NCBI RefSeq assembly: GCF_000503775.1
Contig: NZ_KI629782.1
Coordinates: forward strand, 620,001-684,000
DNA length: 64,000 bases
DNA from: Brevibacillus panacihumi W25
GTDB lineage: Bacteria > Bacillota > Bacilli > Brevibacillales > Brevibacillaceae
Direction: 5' to 3'
Below are positions 58,062-64,000 of the stretch, piece after piece. Made by a program: the position numbers and the translations under genes. The notes under the pieces were generated by a model. The model ran no database searches. It had not been told where the DNA came from and worked only from the letters and a program-made list of their open reading frames with translations. Each line of letters opens with the position of its first letter. The first letter of the stretch is position 1.

Positions 58062-58688
58062 TCAATCGGTCAGATTGTATCCTTTCACGGTGTAGCCAAT
58101 ATCATTAATCAGGGTTTGAAAAACGTCGTCACTCACCGGCTCCCCTCGTTCAATTCGGGTGTGCAAATCGAGGATCCTGTCATAGATAGCCCGATCGGTG
58201 CTTACATATAACAGATTGTAGCGCGAGTAGCTGGTCAGTTGAGTTCTCATCCGATCGACAACTTTTGTCTGCAAATGGTCTGTATGACCGTTGGCATTCC
58301 TCACGATAGCGCCAGGCGTATAACGGATGGAAGGAGTCGTATTGACCATTCCCGGATTGAGGGTCCCCACTGGCAATACCCCGGCCAGAATCGTATCTTT
58401 GTAAGCCAAAACCTTGATATCCGCAACCCCGGGCAGATCCTCGGCATATCTCTCCAGTCTTGCAACCAGCTGCGGCTCGCGGTTGTGCATGACTCTTTGT
58501 CCGAGCATGGAAGCCGGCCCTTTGTCCGTACCTGCGTTGTCATTGCGAATATTGACGCCGAACGTATCGTACTTTGCCTGATTGCCACCCCGATCCTCCG
58601 TACCCTGCTGCTTGTTGGGGGTACAACCTGCGAAGGCTGCTGCAAGCATCAGGCATGCGCAGAGCCCCAAGAGATTTCGCTTCAACAA
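58062..58688 (-). CDS. YhcN/YlaJ-family sporulation lipoprotein
   Basis: The 208-residue lipoprotein has a type II signal (residues 1-22, lipobox LAAAFAGC, lipidated Cys22). The YhcN/YlaJ domain follows (about 80-205: RLERYAEDLPGVADIKVLAY, YDRILDLHTRIERGE). Relatives are forespore inner-membrane lipoproteins linked to germination or outgrowth. It starts at TTG 58688 (a second TTG follows) six bases after GGAGGT, which lies in the 3' arm of the hairpin at 58693-58729. It is preceded on the same strand by the stalk-domain gene. Confidence 0.82.
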   Translation of the reverse strand: MLKRNLLGLCACLMLAAAFAGCTPNKQQGTEDRGGNQAKYDTFGVNIRNDNAGTDKGPASMLGQRVMHNREPQLVARLERYAEDLPGVADIKVLAYKDTILAGVLPVGTLNPGMVNTTPSIRYTPGAIVRNANGHTDHLQTKVVDRMRTQLTSYSRYNLLYVSTDRAIYDRILDLHTRIERGEPVSDDVFQTLINDIGYTVKGYNLTD

Positions 58689-58692
58689 AAAT

Positions 58693-58729
58693 ACACCTCC
58701 TTGACCATAGTGTGGTGTACAGGAGGTGT
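58693..58729 (-). terminator. Terminator-like hairpin containing the RBS of the YhcN-like gene
   Basis: Minus strand ACACCTCCT (58721-58729) pairs perfectly with AGGAGGTGT (58693-58701), with an inner ACCA/TGGT pair, followed by ATTTTTG and the TTG start at 58688. It would end the stalk-domain transcript or hide the Shine-Dalgarno sequence. Confidence 0.65.
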
Positions 58730-58760
58730 TCTTACTCTATTCTCGTCTTCCAGTTGCTGG

Positions 58761-59555
58761 TCAGTTCCGTTTGGTAAACTCGCCTTCGATGATTTGCTCC
58801 TGGTCCCCATCGCTTACTGTCAGGGTGTACCCATCGGCAAATATCTTGTCCATCAGTTCAAATTTGTAGCTGCCGTCTGATGCGACCTCTACATCATAGG
58901 TTTTGTCCGCAAGCTGGACACTTATCTCCAAACCTGGTTCGGCTTTTCCTTTGATGATATAGATGCCTAGCCCCATCAAGTTGGCACTGTTCGCCGTAAT
59001 TTCCTCAGGATCGATAAATGTGACTTCTTCCTTTTGCTGCTTGATCTCTGCCTCAGGTTGTTCGGGCTGTGTTGTTTGTGCTGCAGCCGTCTTGTTTTCT
59101 GAAGGTGTTCCTGCAGAGGCTGGGTCTGCGATGAGGACCGTTTGCGCCTCCTGGTCCCAATTGACATCGTATTGCAAAGCTTCGGCGATAAACCGGACAG
59201 GTACCATCGTGCGCTTGTTGACGATCTGGGTCGGCACGTCTAGCTGGATCGTTTCCCCGTTTTTGCGGGCTAATTTTTGCGATACGACCAGTCTGACTTG
59301 ATCGCTCCCTTTTTTGATGATCACAGTGCGATTTACCTCATTCCAATCCACCTTGAATCCAAGACTCTCTGCAATCGGGCGGATGGGAACCAGCGTGCGA
59401 TTTTTTTGCAAAATAGGCTTTTGATCCGGGAAAACGATGTTCGACTGGTTGTACTCAACTTGGATGGCAGATGCTGCGCTGGCGCTCATCGAGAAAACAG
59501 CGGCCATCGGCACAAGAGACAACCCCAAAATGAGTGCTGTTGCCTTTCTCTTCAT
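58761..59555 (-). CDS. Secreted stalk-domain (copper amine oxidase N-like) protein
   Basis: The 264-residue exported protein has a signal peptide (1-27, KRKATALILGLSLVPMAAVF) and two copies of the stalk/Cu_amine_oxidN domain, each with RTLVPIRPIAESLGFKVDW- or RTMVPVRFIAEALQYDVNW-type blocks (about residues 45-145), followed by a Gln/Glu/Thr linker and a C-terminal beta-sandwich (about 175-260, TYDVEVASDGSYKFEL). The stalk domain is a surface-attachment or spacer module with no enzymatic role. ATG 59555 is five bases after AGAAGG; other starts lie at 59570 and 59558. The adjacent NamZ/NodB fusion is divergent. Confidence 0.82.
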   Translation of the reverse strand: MKRKATALILGLSLVPMAAVFSMSASAASAIQVEYNQSNIVFPDQKPILQKNRTLVPIRPIAESLGFKVDWNEVNRTVIIKKGSDQVRLVVSQKLARKNGETIQLDVPTQIVNKRTMVPVRFIAEALQYDVNWDQEAQTVLIADPASAGTPSENKTAAAQTTQPEQPEAEIKQQKEEVTFIDPEEITANSANLMGLGIYIIKGKAEPGLEISVQLADKTYDVEVASDGSYKFELMDKIFADGYTLTVSDGDQEQIIEGEFTKRN

Positions 59556-59792
59556 CATTACCTTCTTCACTCCGTTTCCCCTCGAATAGCTCGTTTAATA
59601 ATCTACTACAGCCTTTGCACGGATTCAAGAAATTCCTGCTAATAGAGGGCTTACCATTGCATTCTGATCCTTAATACCCCGTACGTTTGGACTATTTTCA
59701 ATTTGTTACAAAATTGAAACCATCTTGCTACAAAAAACCGTTACAATAGACATACACCGACGACATTTTCACCCCGAAAGAGGCGGCGATTC

Positions 59793-61844
59793 ATGAAAAA
59801 AATTCTTCCTTTCCTCATCCTCGTTCTTATTTTAACCATTATTCCCCCTGGTGGAAGCTCCGCGAATACAGCTGTCATTCAATTGGGAAGCGATGTTTTG
59901 TTTACACAATTTCACCAAATGATTGAAGACAAGAAAGTGGGACTCCTCACCAATCAAACCGGTGTCAACGGAAGCGGCATCAGCACCATCGACATGATTC
60001 GACGAGATCGCTCCGTTTCACTGAAGGCATTGTTTACTCCTGAATACGGTTTGGACGGCAGATCTTTGGCAGAAGACGCCAATCCATCCTACCTGCACCC
60101 TGTATACGGCGTACCGGTATACAGCTTGGCTGCCCCTTCGCCGCAGCTTCCCAACTCTGTGATTGACTCACTTGATTTGCTGCTCGTCGATGTGCAACAT
60201 ACAGGAAACCGCCATGATTCCATTTTATCGACTCTGAAGCAAGTGATCCTGCTGGCTAAAGAGCACCACAAGCCGCTCCTGGTGCTGGATCATCCGAATC
60301 CACTTGGCGGCATCAATGTCGATGGCCCTGTTCTGGAGGAAGGCTTCCTGTCTCCTTCCGGCGTGGATACCATCCCGTTGACGCACGGTATGACGATTGG
60401 CGAGCTCGCCCTCTTTTTCAATCGCCAGATCGGTGCCGATGTCTCTGTTGTTCCGATGGCGGGCTATACCCGCAGCATGTCTTTCCAGGAAACAAGGCTT
60501 AGCTGGATCAAGCCTGCACCGCAGTTCCCTGACCTGGGCAGCACCATGCGTTATCTGCCTGCAAGCCTGGGTGAAGGAACCAACATCCGGCATGCGGATC
60601 ACTACAGCTGGATCGGGGGCCCAGGAATCGACTCTGTCCAGTATGCAGACATGCTGAACGGAAGCCTCTTGCCCGGCGTCGTCTTCTTTCCGGAAGACCG
60701 GGATACGGATGGCGGCGTACGTATGCAGATCATGGATCCCCGCCTGTTTAACCCAGCTAAAACCGGGATCTATGTATTGGCGTATGCGCAACAACTCAGC
60801 CACTTCCCCATCCCAAAAAAAGGAAGCGATGCGAAGACAAGCGATTTTGACCTGCGCATGGGAACAGATAAAATTGGCGCCCTGCTGGAAAGCGAAAAAA
60901 GTCCGCAAGAGATCGAGGCGGAATACGCCCCGCAGCTTGCCCAGTTTTTATCCCTGCGCAGCCCGTATCTGATTTACAACGAACAGCCCTTTTTCCCGAC
61001 GGCTCCAATCTCCATCCATCTGCCGGCTGTACCGACTGCCCCAACAGGTGAAGAACCGAAAAATCCTGAACCGCCGGCTGTTCAACCGCCGCAGGGAAAA
61101 CCGAAAGAAGAGCCAGCAAATCCGAATCAACCCAAGATTCCGCCGACCGTGCCTGCTCCAGCCGAGCAACAGCCTGTTCCCGCTGCGTCGGAGAAAGTGG
61201 CCTATCTCACCTTTGATGACGGCCCATCTCAAGTAACGCCGGAGATCCTGGAGACGCTGAAAAAGTACGACGCCAAAGCTACCTTCTTTATCGTCGGCCG
61301 CAATGTGCCTGGCAACGAGGAAATCTTGAAGCGCATTATTGAGGAAGGGCATGCCGTGGGAGGTCACACCTATTCCCACGATTATCGTTTGCTGTACAAG
61401 AGCAAGGATGCCTTTTTCGCAGATCTGGAGAAAGGAAATGCACTCATCGAGCAAGCGACCGGGATCAAGCTGACTCTTTTCCGCTATCCAGGCGGCAGTA
61501 CGAACACGGTAAGCCTGCATTACCAGGATCCCAAGCTATACAACAAGCAGCAGAACGTCATGACCGCCATCAAGGAAGAATCCAACAAGCGCGGATACGT
61601 CTTTATCGACTGGAACGTCACCAACGGCGATGCGAGGAGCAATAAATATACAGCTGCCGACGCATTCGCCCAGATCAAGCAACAAGTGAAACAGCAAAAG
61701 GAAATCGTCGTGTTGATGCACGACTCCTCGACCAAAGCCGCAACGGCGCAGTCTTTGCCGCATGTGATCGAGTTTTTGCAGGAAAAAGGCTACCGCTTTG
61801 CATCCATCCCGACTGACCGACATATTATTTCTACCGTCAAATAA
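59793..61844 (+). CDS. Fusion of NamZ-like (DUF1343) domain and polysaccharide deacetylase
   Basis: The 683-residue exported protein has a signal peptide (1-24), a DUF1343/NamZ-type domain (about 28-400), a Pro-rich linker (405-460) and a NodB deacetylase domain (465-683). NodB motifs are complete: TFDDGP, HTYSH, RYPGG, DWN and LMHDSS, so this half should deacetylate peptidoglycan amino sugars. In the NamZ half, NQTGV and HGMTIGELA are kept, but EHG is EYG, DIQDVG is DVQHTG, DRPNP is DHPNP and the EGTNxSxGRGT block reads EGTNIRHADHY, so exo-muramidase activity is doubtful. ATG 59793 follows a GAAAGAGG ribosome site. Confidence 0.88.
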   Translation: MKKILPFLILVLILTIIPPGGSSANTAVIQLGSDVLFTQFHQMIEDKKVGLLTNQTGVNGSGISTIDMIRRDRSVSLKALFTPEYGLDGRSLAEDANPSYLHPVYGVPVYSLAAPSPQLPNSVIDSLDLLLVDVQHTGNRHDSILSTLKQVILLAKEHHKPLLVLDHPNPLGGINVDGPVLEEGFLSPSGVDTIPLTHGMTIGELALFFNRQIGADVSVVPMAGYTRSMSFQETRLSWIKPAPQFPDLGSTMRYLPASLGEGTNIRHADHYSWIGGPGIDSVQYADMLNGSLLPGVVFFPEDRDTDGGVRMQIMDPRLFNPAKTGIYVLAYAQQLSHFPIPKKGSDAKTSDFDLRMGTDKIGALLESEKSPQEIEAEYAPQLAQFLSLRSPYLIYNEQPFFPTAPISIHLPAVPTAPTGEEPKNPEPPAVQPPQGKPKEEPANPNQPKIPPTVPAPAEQQPVPAASEKVAYLTFDDGPSQVTPEILETLKKYDAKATFFIVGRNVPGNEEILKRIIEEGHAVGGHTYSHDYRLLYKSKDAFFADLEKGNALIEQATGIKLTLFRYPGGSTNTVSLHYQDPKLYNKQQNVMTAIKEESNKRGYVFIDWNVTNGDARSNKYTAADAFAQIKQQVKQQKEIVVLMHDSSTKAATAQSLPHVIEFLQEKGYRFASIPTDRHIISTVK

Positions 61845-61848
61845 AGAC

Positions 61849-61893
61849 GAAGAACCCGCTCTCGGCCGCTGAATCGCCGGAGCGGGTTCTTTC
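61849..61893. terminator. Bidirectional intrinsic terminator
   Basis: AAGAACCCGCTC...GAGCGGGTTCTTT between the fusion gene (+) and the acyl-CoA synthetase gene (-). Confidence 0.9.
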
Positions 61894-61927
61894 TATGATC
61901 ATTCTTACGCGAGCAAGCTCCTGTGCC

Positions 61928-63496
61928 TTATGTCGCGGCTAATGCCTCATAGCGAAGCCGCAGTTCCCGCTTGAGGATTTTGCCGCTGGGATTGCGCGGC
62001 AGATTTTCTGCGATCACCACGTATTTCGGGGCTTTGAAGGACGAAAGCCGATCTTTGCAGAACGCAAGCATCTCTTCGGAATTCAGGCTTTCCCCTGCCT
62101 TTGGGACCACGACAGCCGTTACCGCCTCGATCCAGAAGGGATGTGGGACACCAATCACCGCCACCTCTGACACCTTGGGATGCTGGTAGATCATCTCCTC
62201 TACTTCCCGGCTGGCGACATTTTCACCTCCCGAATTGATCATATCCTTCTTGCGGTCTACTACCGTAATAAAGCCCTCCTCATCCATAATCCCTAAGTCC
62301 CCGCTGTGGAACCAACCGCCCTCGAAAGCGGCCTGTGTCTTCTCGGGATCGCGGTAATAGCCAAGCATGGCGTGACTGGTCCTGTGGACGATCTCGCCAA
62401 TGCTCCCGCGAGGTACCTCATTGCCCGCATCATCGACGATTCTCGTTTCTACATTCAGTGAGGGTTTTCCGGCTGAGCCCGCCTTGCGGATCTGCTCGGA
62501 AGGCTTCAAGACAGTCGCCAGCGGCGCAACCTCCGTCTGTCCGTAGAAGTTGTAGAATTGTGCACCGGGCAGCCGTTCATTCAATTCCTTCAGCACTTCC
62601 ACGGGCATAATAGCTGCACCGTAATAGCATTTTTTCAAGGAGCTGAGATTGCGGGACGCGAACTCGGGTGAGCGAAGCAGCGCTATCCAGACCGTCGGCG
62701 GGCAAAAAAGCTGTGTCGCCTTCCAACTCTCCACTGACTCCAGCATGAGGCTGGGCGTCGCCTGCTCCAGAATAATTCCGCTTCCTCCCAGGTACACATA
62801 CGGGCCCAGGAAGCAGTGAAGCTGGGCGCTGTGAAATAACGGCAGCGCGTGAATCGCTACATCGTCCTCCGTCATGCCCCCATCGATGATCGTGCTGACG
62901 TACTCGGAGATGATGCTCTTATGAGTCAGCATGACGCCTTTGGGCCTTGATTCGGTTCCGCTGGTATACAGGATATGGGCGATATCATCGTCTTCCAGCT
63001 CGACCTCCGGCTCCGTGATCTCCCCTCCAGCGATCAGCTCGCGAAACGGCAGCCAATCGCCTTGCGGTACAGCAGGCCGAGATATAAGTGAAAGCAGGAC
63101 GGGGGAAATCCCTGACAGACGCATCGCTTCCTGCGACAATTCACGAAACTCAGGCGAGACGAAGCATGCACTCACCTCAGCGTGTCCAAGAATGAAAGCC
63201 ACATCTTCCGCATTCAGCATGTAGTTGATCGGCACCATGATGACTCCAGCTTTCGCAAGGGCGAAGTTGAGGATGGCAAAATCCATGGAGTTGCGAGAGA
63301 GGACTGCCGCCCGGTCTCCCTTTTTCAAGCCTTTATGGCGAACGGCGTGTGCAGTCTGGTTGACGAGCTGGTCCAATTCACGGTATGTAAGCACTTCTTC
63401 CTCAAATTGCAACGCGACCTTCTCGGGAAATCGCCCGCGACTTCTGCGGAGAATATCCCCTAACGTATTTCTCCTTGCTCGCTGGATTGCAATCAT
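61928..63496 (-). CDS. AMP-forming acyl-CoA synthetase (long-chain fatty acid CoA ligase-like)
   Basis: The 522-residue adenylate-forming enzyme has P-loop HILYTSGTESRPKGVMLTHK (Ser/Thr-Gly rich with ESRP instead of the more usual TGxP), YNFYGQTEVAP at the adenylate site, YRTGD-equivalent WFHSGDLG, the hinge VDRKKDMINSGGENV and the catalytic C-terminal Lys in NPSGKILKRELR. Homologues activate fatty or carboxylic acids to acyl-CoA; the chain length is not determinable. ATG 63496 follows GGGAGGCGTGTAC. It is a single gene with a 380-base upstream region. It may serve beta-oxidation or acid catabolism. Confidence 0.9.
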   Translation of the reverse strand: MIAIQRARRNTLGDILRRSRGRFPEKVALQFEEEVLTYRELDQLVNQTAHAVRHKGLKKGDRAAVLSRNSMDFAILNFALAKAGVIMVPINYMLNAEDVAFILGHAEVSACFVSPEFRELSQEAMRLSGISPVLLSLISRPAVPQGDWLPFRELIAGGEITEPEVELEDDDIAHILYTSGTESRPKGVMLTHKSIISEYVSTIIDGGMTEDDVAIHALPLFHSAQLHCFLGPYVYLGGSGIILEQATPSLMLESVESWKATQLFCPPTVWIALLRSPEFASRNLSSLKKCYYGAAIMPVEVLKELNERLPGAQFYNFYGQTEVAPLATVLKPSEQIRKAGSAGKPSLNVETRIVDDAGNEVPRGSIGEIVHRTSHAMLGYYRDPEKTQAAFEGGWFHSGDLGIMDEEGFITVVDRKKDMINSGGENVASREVEEMIYQHPKVSEVAVIGVPHPFWIEAVTAVVVPKAGESLNSEEMLAFCKDRLSSFKAPKYVVIAENLPRNPSGKILKRELRLRYEALAAT

Positions 63497-63574
63497 GTAC
63501 ACGCCTCCCAACCTGAATTTGCTTCTATTATAATCAATTATCTTTTTAATGTGTATATTCTGATATTTTCACAC

Positions 63575-63616
63575 AAAAAAAGCGGCAGCCTCCTCTGCTA
63601 GGTTTGAAGCTGCCGC
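63575..63616 (-). terminator. Terminator-like hairpin upstream of the acyl-CoA synthetase gene
   Basis: GCGGCAGC / GCTGCCGC perfect 8-bp stem with a T7 tail on the minus strand, 79 bases before the start codon at 63496. Confidence 0.7.
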
Positions 63617-63696
63617 AGGCCCCAAGAATCAGTACCTAGGTAAAGGATAGCCTATTTGCGACTTTGCTTCGACATTGAATCTGCTGGTTTTTGAGG

Positions 63697-63726
63697 AAAA
63701 AAAAGACAACCCGCTTTCGAGTCGTC
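63697..63726 (-). terminator. Terminator-like hairpin
   Basis: Minus strand GACGACTC / GGGTTGTC 8-bp stem (with G-T pairs) followed by TTTTTTTT. Confidence 0.55.
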
Positions 63727-63832
63727 CAAATCCCCATTTGTTGCACTAGATGAATTTGCTTGCATCTCCATTATGCACCAAGCGAACATCTGGTTCCAGA
63801 GGTAAAAGATGGGATATCGTTTCTAAAAAAAC

Positions 63833-63862
63833 AAAAAAGCAGGCAGAGCTTGTCTACCTGCT
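63833..63862 (-). terminator. Terminator of tRNA-Ser
   Basis: AGCAGG...CCTGCTTTTTT on the minus strand, 15 bases after the tRNA CCA end. Confidence 0.85.
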
Positions 63863-63876
63863 GTTCTTACGAAATA

Positions 63877-63965
63877 TGGCGGAGGGAGAGGGATTCGAAC
63901 CCCCGTGACGTTGCCGCCTAACGGTTTTCAAGACCGCCCCGTTATGACCACTTCGGTATCCCTCC
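63877..63965 (-). tRNA. tRNA-Ser(UGA)
   Basis: 89-nt class II tRNA on the minus strand. Acceptor GGAGGGA pairs with TCCCTCC and CCA is encoded; the D arm is present; anticodon stem GCGGT/ACCGT with loop CT-TGA-AA (anticodon UGA, reads UCA/UCG-type codons); a long variable arm (TAGGCGGCAACGTCAC region) typical of serine; T arm GGGGG-TTCGAAT-CCCTC. It is followed by a terminator. Confidence 0.97.
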
Positions 63966-64000
63966 AATATGAGACACAAGATATACTATAGCACAAAAAA

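Larger units (their letters stand above)
63497..63876 (-). other. Intergenic region with hairpins and a possible 45-codon frame
   Basis: Between the acyl-CoA synthetase start and tRNA-Ser the minus strand contains terminator-like hairpins at 63575-63616, 63697-63726 and 63833-63862. A 45-codon frame lies at 63652-63789 (MFAWCIMEMQANSSSATNGD at the N-terminus) without a convincing ribosome binding site, and its sequence spans the middle hairpin. It may hold a small RNA or leader, or nothing functional. No T-box or riboswitch signature was recognised. Confidence 0.3.

Noticed and set aside
63570..63730. Hairpins near the acyl-CoA synthetase gene considered as a T-box or riboswitch
   Set aside because: No T-box sequence or other conserved aptamer motif was found, so only terminator-like features are recorded.

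Overview
The window is chromosomal DNA from an endospore-forming, S-layer-bearing member of the Bacillota, most likely Brevibacillus or a close Paenibacillaceae relative. The evidence is a type-B RNase P RNA, an alpha/beta small acid-soluble spore protein, spore photoproduct lyase (SplB), a YhcN-type sporulation lipoprotein, the paired Dck/Dgk deoxynucleoside kinases, an SLH-domain surface protein, AGGAGG-type ribosome binding sites, frequent TTG/GTG starts and a moderately high GC content. Genus assignment is inference; no 16S gene is present.

Layout. 1-3.4 kb: a cut-off hypothetical gene, a small membrane protein and a large SLH-domain envelope protein. 3.5-4.0 kb: rnpB with its own promoter and terminator. 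4.1-16.7 kb: mostly monocistronic housekeeping genes (HesB-like, gamma-carbonic-anhydrase-like, DUF1385, radical-SAM YfkAB, SASP, nitrilase family, LysM, class I fumarase, beta-propeller, TPR, MBL-fold, YlmA-type ABC ATPase, CMD, UvsE). 16.8-17.6 kb: a Pro/Met/Asn repeat protein resembling spore-surface proteins. 17.6-19.5 kb: hutH behind a promoter, a short upstream frame and a strong intrinsic terminator, which together look like an attenuator. 19.5-26.8 kb: DCC, aldo/keto reductase, thioesterase, DUF3109, pterin-dehydratase-like, methyltransferase, dck-dgk and splB. 26.9-31.2 kb: an ECF sigma/anti-sigma pair, thiD and a two-component system.

31.2-33.2 kb: an IS1182-type element lying in the loop of the terminator that once separated the response regulator from ycgRQ; its leader is a roughly 300 bp imperfect palindrome. 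33.2-36.4 kb: ycgQ/ycgR and a divergent CzcO-like flavoprotein with an ArsR-type operator between them. 36.5-42.7 kb: GABA/acetate catabolism, namely gabT-gabD driven by a sigma-54 promoter with upstream palindromic activator sites, the adjacent sigma-54 activator, and acsA. 42.8-49.1 kb: phosphoesterase, PucR regulator, orphan MsmX-type ATPase, HAD phosphatase, subtilase and flavodoxin-fold reductase. 49.1-51.0 kb: a complete group IIC intron inserted just after the ypuI-like terminator. 51-58 kb: YpuI, an ABC-2 permease/HlyD/TetR export operon and a 1066-residue BTAD regulator. 58-64 kb: YhcN lipoprotein, stalk-domain protein, a NamZ-like/NodB fusion, an acyl-CoA synthetase and tRNA-Ser(UGA).

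Two unrelated mobile elements have both settled at intrinsic terminators, leaving the coding genes intact. Two genes (a subtilase and the YhcN lipoprotein) have their Shine-Dalgarno sequence inside the 3' arm of a terminator-like hairpin and a TTG start at or just after its T-rich tail. With the hutH leader, these are the strongest candidates for undescribed regulation in the window. No CRISPR array, prophage or restriction/defence island was found.
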